Of a stretch of 64,000 nucleotides of DNA, positions 39,102 through 47,514 are shown piece by piece. The notes beneath the pieces were generated by a model, which saw nothing but the letters and a program-made list of their open reading frames with translations, was not told the origin of the DNA and searched no databases. The position numbers and the translations under genes were made by a program. Origin of the DNA: Thermomonas sp. S9 (GTDB lineage Bacteria > Pseudomonadota > Gammaproteobacteria > Xanthomonadales > Xanthomonadaceae). Within the stretch, counting starts at the first letter, position 1. Each line of letters opens with the position of its first letter. The stretch spans positions 787,001 to 851,000 of the forward strand of contig NZ_JAJDFY010000001.1 in NCBI RefSeq assembly GCF_024704365.1. Direction: 5' to 3'.

Positions 39102-39133
39102 AACCCGCGGTGGCGACACCGCGGGTTTTTTTC
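39102..39133 (+). terminator. Intrinsic terminator after gcvH
   Basis: An 11-bp stem AACCCGCGGTG/CACCGCGGGTT with loop GCGA runs into a T tract (TTTTTTTC). This is the strongest rho-independent terminator in the window. Confidence 0.93.
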
Positions 39134-39872
39134 TTGCGCGGACGGGGTGCGCGACGGGTGCGCAGGTACGTTGCGCCGGCGCGGAGTTCGCGCATTTTTC
39201 GCGCATTCGGGGTTGTGCGACGCGAAACCGGGAGGCCGCATGCGTGCTGCGGCGAGGATGCAGCGCGTGCCAGGCACGACGGGTGTTGGCGCCCGGGATC
39301 ACGCACGCGCGCCTGCGATGAATTTCCGCGCGGCGCGCTGAAAGTCGCGCCAATGCTTGCTTTCAGCGATTCGCGATGCCGCGTCTCGCGTGCCGGTTCG
39401 CGCATGCGTCGCGTGCGTTTTGCGCGGAGGACGCGATGCGTGCGCCGCGGTGCGGGCGCGCGGTCGGAAAAAGTTTTCGCAAGATTGTTGACACTCGAAA
39501 AAACCGTGATTAGGTTTCGCCCAGCAGAGGTTTCCTGCGGAAGCAAGTGAGCAAGCACGACGCGCGAGCCAGCGGCACCTCACACCACACCACCGGCAGC
39601 ATCGGAAGGCGGGTGAAGGCGGTCTGCCCCTCGGGCAAAAGCGAGCCACCGCATCCGTCGGGATCCTGGTCGGGAACCTGCAGCGTCACTCGCCGCGGGT
39701 TTTTTAATGGACGGGGATCATCCCGGCTCGCGCGGGAAGGGGCCTTCGCCCGCGCCGGCCACCACATCCGTTCCGGCGCGCCTGGCGCGCCGGCGGTCGA
39801 TCGCAGGTCCGATACCTGCGGTGTCTTTCGTACTGGGCTTTACCGATTTACCCATTGACGAGGAGCCATACC
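39134..39872. other. 740-base non-coding stretch upstream of the histone-like gene
   Basis: No convincing gene is seen. The first 340 bases are dominated by CG-dinucleotide-rich, short AT-containing segments such as TTTTTCGCGCATT. At 39488-39493 a TTGACA and 17 bases later TAGGTT (39511-39516) form a promoter-like pair, so a leader of about 350 bases is possible. It contains hairpins at about 39731-39757 (GCGCGGG/CCCGCGC), 39775-39794 (GGCGCGCC twice) and 39802-39820 (CGCAGGT/ACCTGCG). A frame of 103 codons starting GTG at 39547 is open, but its composition is not protein-like. Confidence 0.5.
39488..39516 (+). promoter_or_regulatory. Candidate promoter of the histone-like gene
   Basis: TTGACA at 39488-39493 and TAGGTT at 39511-39516 are 17 bases apart, within a locally A-rich stretch (CGAAAAAACC) that stands out in this GC-rich region. 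It would give a leader of about 350 bases. Confidence 0.5.
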
Positions 39873-40277
39873 ATGGCCGTTAAGAAAGCTGCGAAGAAGT
39901 CCGCCGCGAAGAAGCCGGCGGCGAAGAAAGCCGCTGCCAAGAAGCCGGCGGCGAAGAAGGTTGCGAAGAAGGCTGTCGCCAAGAAGCCGGCCGCCAAGAA
40001 GGCGGTGAAGAAGGCTGTCGCCAAGAAGCCGGCCGCCAAGAAGGCGGTGAAGAAGGCCGTCGCCAAGAAGCCGGCCGCCAAGAAGGCGGTGAAGAAGGCG
40101 GCTGCGAAGAAGCCGGCCGCCAAGAAGGCGGTGAAGAAGGCGGCTGCCAAGAAGCCGGCGGCGAAGAAGGCCGCTCCGAAGAAGGCGGCTGCCAAGAAGC
40201 CGGCGGCGAAGAAGGCCGCTCCGAAGAAGGCCCCCGTCGCCATGCCGGCGATCCCGGGCCCGATGTCCACGCTGTAA
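39873..40277 (+). CDS. Histone H1-like Lys/Ala/Pro-rich DNA-binding protein
   Basis: A 134-residue, extremely basic protein composed almost wholly of AAKKPAAKKAVKKAV-type repeats, ending in a short non-repetitive tail MPAIPGPMSTL. Such sequences resemble the C-terminal tail of eukaryotic histone H1 and bacterial relatives (AlgP, HctB, BpH-type), which bind and compact DNA without a folded domain. There is no globular domain here. GAGGAG lies about seven bases before the ATG at 39873. Repeat number can vary between strains by slippage, so the length in this assembly should be treated with care. Confidence 0.88.
   Translation: MAVKKAAKKSAAKKPAAKKAAAKKPAAKKVAKKAVAKKPAAKKAVKKAVAKKPAAKKAVKKAVAKKPAAKKAVKKAAAKKPAAKKAVKKAAAKKPAAKKAAPKKAAAKKPAAKKAAPKKAPVAMPAIPGPMSTL
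39972..40223 (+). repeat. 42-base tandem repeat within the histone-like gene
   Basis: Units beginning GCTGTCGCCAAGAAGCCGG recur at 39972, 40014, 40056, 40098 and 40140, a strict 42-base (14-codon) period, then once more at 40185 after 45 bases. Units 1 and 2 are nearly identical in DNA, indicating recent duplication. Confidence 0.9.
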
Positions 40278-40328
40278 GGTCCACGACCGGGCCGGGATTC
40301 CCGGCCTGGCATCGCCACACCCTGCAGA

Positions 40329-40365
40329 CCCTTCCCGTTGCCCAGGCGGGAGGGGTTTCTTTTAT
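40329..40365 (+). terminator. Intrinsic terminator after the histone-like gene
   Basis: CCCTTCCCG at 40329-40337 pairs with CGGGAGGGG at 40347-40355 (one G-T pair) around a nine-base loop and is followed by TTTCTTTTAT. Confidence 0.85.
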
Positions 40366-40438
40366 CGGGATACCGGTACGTGCGTCGGGGCGACCGCCGC
40401 GCGACAGCGCTTGCCGCGCCGCGGTGCGTGCCGCCCGC

Positions 40439-41800
40439 TCAAGGCGGCGAGGCTTTGGCGCGCGAGGCGTTGCCGCCGGGCGGAGCCGCACGTTCGGCGT
40501 ACAGCAGGTCTTCCGAGCCGTCGAGGGTGTCCTCGTCCAGCCAGCGCCCACCCTGCAGACCGAGCACGCTGTCGAGGATGGTCGGCAGCAGGCCGCTGGG
40601 CAGCGCGCTTTCGCTGTTCCAGAGGATGGCCACGCCGAGGTCCTGTTCGGGCAGCAGCGCCATCATCCCGCGGTAGCCCTGCACTGCGCCGCCGTGGAAG
40701 ACCACGGCGTGGCCGGCGTAGTCGTATTCGCGCCAGCCAAGCGCATAGCTGGCATGCTGCAGGCGCGCGCGCCGCCAGGACGAGCCGCGGATCTCGCTTG
40801 GAGTGGGGACCAGCGGCGCGTGCAGGGTGGCCAGCAGCGGCGCGGGCAGCACGTCGGGGCGATGGCCCCCCTGCGCCAGCAGCCACTGCGCCAGGTCGCT
40901 GATGCTGGCGTTGACGCCGGCGGCCGGCGCCACCCGGTAGTAGTTCGGCTTCGGCATCAGCGGCACCCAGCCGCCGCGGCCACGCACGTGCGGGCGCGCC
41001 CAGCGCGCGCTGGCTTCCAGCCCTTCCAGCCCGTAGCTGGCGTCGTGCATGCCCAGCGGCTTGAAGATGCGACGCGCCACTTCCTCGCTGTAGAAGCGGC
41101 CGGTGGTGGCGAACACGATGTCGCCGATCAGGCTGAAGGCCACGTTCTGGTAGGCGTAGCACTCGCCGGGCGCGCAGGCCATCGGCGCATCTGCGATGCG
41201 CAGGGTCAGGTCGTGGTACTGGGCGTTGCCTTCCAGGTCGCGGTCGAAGGCGTTGCGCGGCAGCCCGGTGCGGTGGCTGAGCAGGTCGGCCACGGTCACC
41301 TGCGCGGCGGCCTCGGGGCGCGACATCCGGAACGACGGGACGTAGTCCACCAGCCGGCTGTCCCAGCGCAGCATGCCGTCGTTCACCAGCATCCCGGCCA
41401 TGGTGGCGGCGAACGACTTCGACAGCGAGGCCAGCCGGAACACGGTATGCGCATCCACCGGCTGCGGGTCGCGCGCATCGGTGACGCCGTAGCCGCGCAG
41501 GCTGACGATCCTGCCGCCCTTGACGATCGCCATCGCCAGCCCGGGGATGCGCCCGTTGGCAACCAGCGCCTCGGCCATGGCCTCGAAGCGGGAGGCATCG
41601 AACGCCGGCGCAGGCGCGGTGCTGGTCGCGGCGACCGGTTCCGGCAGTGCCGCCGGCAGCGCGCTGCCGGGGGCCGGCGGCAGGCGGGTGATGGTGCCGG
41701 CAATCGGCGTGGCGTCCTGGGCGGCGGAGCCCAGTGCGAAGGGAAGCAAGCCTGCGATCAGGCCCGCGCGCCAGGTCTGGCGCCGGATGCGCTCTTTCAT
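40439..41800 (-). CDS. Beta-lactamase-family (class C-like) serine hydrolase
   Basis: A 453-residue exported protein. After a signal peptide (MKERIRRQTWRAGLIAGLLPFALGSAAQ) and a Pro/Ala-rich linker of about 40 residues comes a serine beta-lactamase/PBP4*-like domain: nucleophile motif LASLSKSFAATM (SxxK), the Tyr motif in CYAYQNVAFSLIG (YxN) and the third motif VFHGGAVQGYRG (HxG). Class C relatives include AmpC, esterases and D-aminopeptidases; the presence of HGG instead of KTG favours an esterase or peptidase over a true beta-lactamase. It is a single gene, divergent from lemA. Confidence 0.85.
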   Translation of the reverse strand: MKERIRRQTWRAGLIAGLLPFALGSAAQDATPIAGTITRLPPAPGSALPAALPEPVAATSTAPAPAFDASRFEAMAEALVANGRIPGLAMAIVKGGRIVSLRGYGVTDARDPQPVDAHTVFRLASLSKSFAATMAGMLVNDGMLRWDSRLVDYVPSFRMSRPEAAAQVTVADLLSHRTGLPRNAFDRDLEGNAQYHDLTLRIADAPMACAPGECYAYQNVAFSLIGDIVFATTGRFYSEEVARRIFKPLGMHDASYGLEGLEASARWARPHVRGRGGWVPLMPKPNYYRVAPAAGVNASISDLAQWLLAQGGHRPDVLPAPLLATLHAPLVPTPSEIRGSSWRRARLQHASYALGWREYDYAGHAVVFHGGAVQGYRGMMALLPEQDLGVAILWNSESALPSGLLPTILDSVLGLQGGRWLDEDTLDGSEDLLYAERAAPPGGNASRAKASPP

Positions 41801-41882
41801 CGGCAGGACCCCCTGCGTATGCTGCAACGACCGGCCGATTCTAGCCGCTGTCGCAGCGATTGCATGAACAAGGGGAACTTGC

Positions 41883-42479
41883 ATGGGCAGTCTTTTGATT
41901 TTCTTCGTGATCGTCGTCGCACTCGTGGTCTGGGTGGCGGGCATCTACAACGGCCTGGTGACGGCGCGCAACGGCTATCGCAATGCCTTCGCCCAGATCG
42001 ACGTGCAGTTGCAGCGGCGCTTCGACCTGATCCCCAACCTGGTCGAGGTGGCCAGAAAGTACATGGCGCACGAGCGCGAGACGCTGGAGGCGGTGGTCGC
42101 CGCGCGCTCGGCCGCGCAGTCCGGCCTGGCCGCAGCCAAGGCCAATCCCGGCGATCCCGGGGCGATGGCGCAGCTGGCCGCCGCGCAGGGCCAGTTGGCC
42201 GCGGGCTTGGGGCGACTGCTGGCGGTGGCCGAGGCCTATCCCGAGCTGAAGGCCAACCAGACCATGCTGCAGCTCACCGAGGAGTTGACCAGCACCGAAA
42301 ACAAGGTCGCGTTCGCGCGCCAGGCCTTCAACGATGCGGTGATGGCCTACAACAACCGGCGCGAGGTGTTCCCGAACAGCGTGTTCGCCGGCATGTTCGG
42401 GTTCCAGCCGGCCACCCTGCTGGAGATCGCCGCCGACCGGCAGGCGCAGGTGCGCGAAGCGCCGAAGGTGCAGTTCTGA
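41883..42479 (+). CDS. LemA-family membrane protein
   Basis: A 198-residue protein with one N-terminal helix (LLIFFVIVVALVVWVAGIY) and the LemA signature YNGLVTARNGYRNAFAQIDV, QLQRRFDLIPNLVEVARKY and FNDAVMAYNN, ending in FPNSVFAGMFGF. The body is a helical bundle. LemA proteins are anchored with the bundle outside; their molecular role is unresolved. It is followed by an M48 protease gene 67 bases later, a pairing seen in many Gram-negative genomes. Confidence 0.93.
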   Translation: MGSLLIFFVIVVALVVWVAGIYNGLVTARNGYRNAFAQIDVQLQRRFDLIPNLVEVARKYMAHERETLEAVVAARSAAQSGLAAAKANPGDPGAMAQLAAAQGQLAAGLGRLLAVAEAYPELKANQTMLQLTEELTSTENKVAFARQAFNDAVMAYNNRREVFPNSVFAGMFGFQPATLLEIAADRQAQVREAPKVQF

Positions 42480-42546
42480 GTAGAAACGGCGGCGAGCCGT
42501 GCGCGCGGGCGCGTTGCGCGCACGCGCACGACCGCGCCCGGATGCC

Positions 42547-44466
42547 ATGAATTTCTTCGAACACCAGGCCGCCGCCCGCCGCGCCTCCGCGCGGCTGATG
42601 CTGCTGTTCGCGCTGGCGGTGGCCGGCGTGGTGCTGGCGGTGGATGCCGGGGTGTGGCTGGTGACGCAGTCGCCGAAGGCGGTGGCGCTGGCCAGCGTGG
42701 CGACCCTGGCGGTGATCGGGCTGGGCTCGCTGTACCGCATCGCCAGCCTCGGCGATGGCGGCGATGCGGTGGCGCGTCAGTTGGGCGGCACCCCTGTGCT
42801 GGAGGATGCCGGCGAGCCGGCCCTGCGCCGCCTGCGCAACGTGGTGGAGGAAGTCGCGATCGCCTCCGGGGTGCCGGTGCCGCGGCTGTACGTGCTCGAG
42901 GACGAGCCCGGCATCAATGCCTTCGCTGCCGGCTACAGCGCCTCCGATGCGGTGGTGGCGGTGACCCGCGGCGCGCTCGACCGCCTTAACCGCGACGAGC
43001 TGCAGGGCGTGATCGCGCACGAGTTCAGCCATATCCTCAATGGCGACATGCGCCTGAACCTGCGCCTGATCGGCGTGCTGTTCGGGTTGCTGGTGGTGGC
43101 GCTGGCCGGGCGCCGGGTGCTGGAGGGCGCGCGCTTCTCCGGCGGCCGCAGCCGCAATGCCGGCCCGATCCTGCTGGTGGCGCTGGCGGTGATGGTGATC
43201 GGCTACCTCGGCCTGCTGCTGGCGCGGATCCTCAAGGCCGGCATCAGCCGCAGCCGCGAGCGCCTGGCCGATGCCAGCGCGGTGCAGTTCACCCGCCAGA
43301 CCGCGGGCCTGGCCGGCGCGCTGAAGAAGATCGGCGGCCTGCAGGCGGGCTCGCGGCTGGACGGCCACGGCCATGCCGAGGAAGTCAGCCACATGCTGTT
43401 CGGCGAGGGGCTGGGGTTTTCCGGGCTGTTCGCCACCCATCCGCCACTGCTGGAGCGCATCCGCGCGCTGGAGCCGGGGTTCGACGGCGCGCAGCTGGAG
43501 CAGCTGCAGGCTGGCTGGCGGATGGCGCCGCCGGATGGACTGCAGGAGGATCTGCAGCTGGGGCTGGCCGCGCGCGACGGCCCGGGCTTGCCGGCCGACG
43601 GGCAGGTGGTGGTGGTGGCGCCGGGTGCGGTATCGGCGCAGGTAGCGCGCCCGAGCGCGGACGACTGGCAGCGGGCGGGCGCGATCGTCGGCGCATTGCC
43701 GGAGGCCCTGCGCGATCTCGCGCGCGACCGCCAGGCGGTGATGCCGCTGCTGCTGGCCCTGCTGCTGGATGCCGACGAGGCGCTGCAGGCGCACCAGCAG
43801 GCGGCGATCACCCGCCACCTGGGCGAGGCGGTGGCCGCACATGCCCTGCGCATCCACCAGCAGCTCACCGCCGACCTGCATCCGATGCTGCGCCTGCCGC
43901 TGGCGGCGCTGGCGTTCCCGGCGCTGCGGCGGCAGCCGCGGGCGCAGCTGGACGTGTTCCTGGCCGCGGTGCAGGCGGTGGTGCGCGCCGACGGCCGCGT
44001 GTCGCTGTTCGAATACTGCCTGGGCAAGCTGCTCGACGTGCAGGTGCGCGAGGCGCTGGCGCCGGCGCGCCATGTCCAGTTCGGGCGGCGCAAGCCCGGC
44101 GGCGTGCAGCGCGAGTTCGCGCTGCTGCTGGCGGTGGTGGCGCAGGCCGGCAACGCCGACGACCCGGCGGCCGCGCGTCGTGCCTACCTGGCCGGCCTGC
44201 AGCGCATCCTGCCGCGCGACCATCTGGCCTACGCGCCGCCCGCGGACGGGGTGCTGGCGCTGGAGACGGTGTGGGCCCCGCTGGACGCGCTGGATCCGCT
44301 GGCCAAGCAGGTGCTGGTGGAGGCGATCGTGGACGCGATCGCCAGCAATGGTCAGGTGAACGTGGTCGAGGCGGAGCTGCTGCGCACCATCTGCGGCGTG
44401 CTGCACTGCCCGCTGCCGCCGATGCTGGAAACGCTCCCCGCGGGTGGGCGCGTCAGCCGGCCTTGA
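42547..44466 (+). CDS. M48-family (HtpX-like) membrane metalloprotease with long C-terminal extension
   Basis: A 639-residue protein. Two N-terminal helices lead to the zinc motif VIAHEFSHILNGDMR (HExxH) at about residue 158, two further helices (LIGVLFGLLVVALAG and LLVALAVMVIGYLGLLLAR) and the third ligand region SRERLADASAVQFTRQ. The catalytic part resembles HtpX, which degrades misfolded membrane proteins, but the family member is roughly twice HtpX length: residues about 310-639 form an extra helical region ending DAIASNGQVNVVEAELLR, somewhat like TerB-type helical bundles. It probably works with LemA. Confidence 0.87.
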   Translation: MNFFEHQAAARRASARLMLLFALAVAGVVLAVDAGVWLVTQSPKAVALASVATLAVIGLGSLYRIASLGDGGDAVARQLGGTPVLEDAGEPALRRLRNVVEEVAIASGVPVPRLYVLEDEPGINAFAAGYSASDAVVAVTRGALDRLNRDELQGVIAHEFSHILNGDMRLNLRLIGVLFGLLVVALAGRRVLEGARFSGGRSRNAGPILLVALAVMVIGYLGLLLARILKAGISRSRERLADASAVQFTRQTAGLAGALKKIGGLQAGSRLDGHGHAEEVSHMLFGEGLGFSGLFATHPPLLERIRALEPGFDGAQLEQLQAGWRMAPPDGLQEDLQLGLAARDGPGLPADGQVVVVAPGAVSAQVARPSADDWQRAGAIVGALPEALRDLARDRQAVMPLLLALLLDADEALQAHQQAAITRHLGEAVAAHALRIHQQLTADLHPMLRLPLAALAFPALRRQPRAQLDVFLAAVQAVVRADGRVSLFEYCLGKLLDVQVREALAPARHVQFGRRKPGGVQREFALLLAVVAQAGNADDPAAARRAYLAGLQRILPRDHLAYAPPADGVLALETVWAPLDALDPLAKQVLVEAIVDAIASNGQVNVVEAELLRTICGVLHCPLPPMLETLPAGGRVSRP

Positions 44467-46032
44467 TCAGATCCGCCGCACGTTCGGCGATCATGATGGT
44501 CGGGGCATTGGTGTTGCCGCCGGGCAGTTCCGGCATCACCGAGGCGTCCACCACGCGCAGCCCCTCCACGCCGCGCACGCGCAGCAGCGGATCGACCACC
44601 GCCGCGTCGTCGCTGCCCATGCGGCAGGTGCCGATGGGGTGGTAGACGGTCTCCGCGCGCTGGCGCACGAACGCGATGAAGTCGGATTCGCTGCGCGGCA
44701 TCTCTTTCGGAAAGATCGGCGCGCCGCGATACGGATCGAAGGCCTTCTGCGACAGCAGCTCCAGCGACAGCTTGGCGCACTCGACCATCATCTTCAGGTC
44801 GAACCCTTCCGGGTCGCCGAGGTAGTTGGGGTCGATCAGCGGCTTGTCGCCGGCACGGTTGCTGGCCAGGCGCAGCTGCCGCGGCTGCGCGGGCGCAGGA
44901 AGCAGGCGTGCAGGGTGTAGCCGTCGCCCGGCAGGCGGTTGCGGCCGTGGTCATCGATCATCGCCGGGATGAAGTGCAGCTGGATGTCGGCGCGCGCGTC
45001 CGGCGCCAGCGGCGAGCGCGCGAAGCCGGCACCCTCCGCCACGTTGCTGGTGCCGGGGCCGCGATGGCCGCCGAGGTAGTACTGCAGCGCGGTCTTCACC
45101 TCGCTGATGCGGTCGTAGCTGAGCGGCTGCGTGCAGTGCTGCAGGGTGGTGACGTCCAGATGATCCTGCAGGTTGGCGCCGACGCCGGGGGCATCGTGCA
45201 CGACCTCGATGCCCAGCCGGCGCAGCTCGGCGGCCGGACCGATACCCGAGAGCATCAGCAGCTGCGGCGAGTTGATCGCGCCGCCGCTGAGGATCACCTC
45301 GCGCGCCGCCTCGAAATGGAAGCCCTGGCCGCGGATCGCGCAGACCACGCCGGTGGCGCGGCCCTTGGCGAAGGTGATGCGACTGACCGCGGCATGGGTG
45401 CGCACGGTGAGATTGGGGCGGGTCTTGATTGGATTCAGATAGGCCACCGCCGCCGAGCAGCGCGCGCCGTCGCGCTGGGTCACCTGGTACAGGCCCACGC
45501 CGTCCTGGCGCGGGCCGTTGAAATCGTCGTTCTCCTCCAGCCCGGCCTGCCGGCCGGCCTCGACGAAGACCCGGGTGAGCGGGTTGACGTGGCGCAGGTC
45601 GGACACGGTCAGCGGGCCGTCGCCGCCGTGGAAAGCATCGGCGCCGCGGGTATTGCCCTCGGACTTGCGGAAGTAGGGCAGTACGTTGTCCCAGTGCCAG
45701 CCGGTGGCGCCGGCGGCGGCCCAGGCGTCGTAGTCGGCCGGCACGCCGCGGATGTAGCACATCGCGTTGATCGAGCTGGAACCGCCCAGCAGCTTGCCGC
45801 GTGGGCACCACAGCACGCGACCGCCCAGCTGTGGCTGCGGCACGGTGCTGTAGTCCCAGTTGATCGACTTCAGCCCCGCGATCCGCGCCAGACCGGCCGG
45901 CATGTGCACGAACGGATGCCAGTCGCGGCCGCCGGCCTCCAGCAGCAGCACCTTGACCGCGGGGTCTTCACTCAGGCGGTTGGCCAGCACGCAGCCGGCC
46001 GAGCCGGCGCCGATGATGATGTAGTCGTACAC
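44453..46032 (-). CDS. GMC-family FAD oxidoreductase (choline dehydrogenase-like), frameshifted
   Basis: About 526 residues. N-terminal FAD-binding motif IIIGAGSAGCVLANRLSE, the GMC signatures GKLLGGSSSINAMCYIRG and VILSGGAINSPQLLMLSGIG, and the C-terminal catalytic His in TVYHPIGTCRMG with GNTNAPTIMIAERAADLI are present. The family oxidises alcohols; the sequence is BetA-like, but no betaine genes are nearby, so the substrate is open. A frame change near 44893 separates the last third. The 3' end overlaps the convergent M48 gene by 14 bases. Confidence 0.88.
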
Positions 46033-46169
46033 GCGCGATCCTGCGGCGGTGAGGGCCCGAACCTATGCGCCCCGGTTAGAGCAATTGCTCGGCGACCGGG
46101 CGCGCGCGGGGCTGGCGCGCATCCGGCGCTGCGGGTACCGTTGCGCATCGCCGTCCTGCCGCCCGCCCC

Positions 46170-47505
46170 ATGGCCGATTCCGATGCCGCCTCCGGCCGCC
46201 TGGCCCGGTTCCAGTCCGCCCTGCGCGAATCGCCGCCACTGCTGTGGGCCTTCCTGTACTTCTTCTTCCTGCTGACCGGCTATTACGTGCTGCGCCCGGT
46301 GCGCGAGGCGATGGGCGCGTCCAGCGATGTCACCGCGCTGTTCCCGCCGGGGATGATCGCGTTCTTCGCCGAGCGCGGCGTGGCCCTGAAGGAGCTGCAG
46401 CTGCAGGTGCTGTTCACCTTCACCTTCCTGATCATGCTGGTGCTGCAGCCGGCCTACGGCTGGCTGGTCAGCCGTTGGCCGCGGCGGGTGTTCCTGCCGG
46501 CGGTGTATGGGTTCTTCATCGCCACCCTGCTGCTGTTCTACGCCGCGTTCGACAGCGGCATGCCCGGCCGCGGGATGGCCTTCTTCCTGTGGCTCACGGT
46601 GTTCAACCTGTTCGCGGTCGCGGTGTTCTGGAGTTTCATGGCCGACGTGTTCAGCGATGCCGAGGCGCGCGCCGTGTACGGCTACATCGGCGCGGCCGGG
46701 ACCCTGGGCGCGATCCTCGGGCCGATCCTCACCCGCCTGCTGGTGGAGCGCATCGGCATCGCCCACCTGATGCTGGTCTCGGCCGGCTGCCTGCTGCTGT
46801 GCATCGTCTGCCTGCTGCGCCTGCGCCGGCACGCGGTGGCGCGCGAGGCGCAGCGCCGACTGGCCAGCGGCGAGGTGCCGATGGGCGGCAGCGTGTTGGC
46901 CGGTCTGCGACTAGTGGCGCGCGAGCCGTTGCTGCGCTGGCTGGCGGTGCTCACGGTGTTCGGCGTGGGCGTGGGCACCCCTGCTGTACAACGAGCAGGC
47001 GGCGATCGTGCGCCAGTTCTACCCCGACCCGCAGCGTGCCACCGCCTATTACGCCAGCATCGACCTGGCGGTGAACGGGCTGACCCTGCTGGTGCAGCTG
47101 CTGGTGACCCGCGCCCTGCTGTCGCGCTTCGGGATCGCGCCGGCGCTGCTGATTCCGGCCTTCGCCATCGTCCTCGGCTATGCCGCGCTGGCGGCCTCGC
47201 CGCTGCCGCTGCTGGTGGCGGTGGTGCAGGTGGCCACCCGCGCTGGCGAGTTCTCGCTGGGCAAGCCGGCGCGCGAGACCATCTACACCCGGGTGGCGCG
47301 CGAGTGGCGCTACAAGGCCGGCGCCGCGATCGATACCGTGATCTACCGCGGCGGCGACCTCACCTTCGTGTGGGTGCACAAGCTGCTGGCGGCGTTCGGC
47401 TCGCAGGCGGTGTTCGGCGCCGGGCTGCTGGTGGCCGGTGCATTCACCCTCGGCGCCTTCAAGGTGGTGGGCGAGGCCCGGCGGCTTCCCGCCGCGCGCG
47501 GCTGA
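46170..47505 (+). CDS. MFS / ATP-ADP translocase-like transporter, frameshifted
   Basis: About 445 residues with 11-12 hydrophobic helices. The N-terminal SPPLLWAFLYFFFLLTGYYVLRPVREAMG, the segment FWSFMADVFSDAEARAVYGYIG and AAGTLGAILGPILTRLL are typical of the bacterial relatives of nucleotide (ATP/ADP) carriers within the major facilitator superfamily. Near 46978 the frame changes in a C run; the protein goes on with LLYNEQAAIVRQFYPDPQRAT, ARETIYTRVAREWRYKAGA and ends at 47505. Whether it carries nucleotides in a free-living bacterium is unknown. It converges with dnaG, 9 bases apart. Confidence 0.8.
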
Positions 47506-47514
47506 GCGGTGCGC

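Noticed and set aside
39547-39858. A 103-codon open frame with GTG start upstream of the histone-like gene
   Set aside because: Composition is rich in Arg, Ser and Gly without any domain, it covers several hairpins, and no homologous pattern is recognised.
39972-40223. Regular 42-base repeats suggesting a CRISPR array
   Set aside because: The repeats have no distinct spacers, keep the reading frame and encode a Lys/Ala-rich protein.
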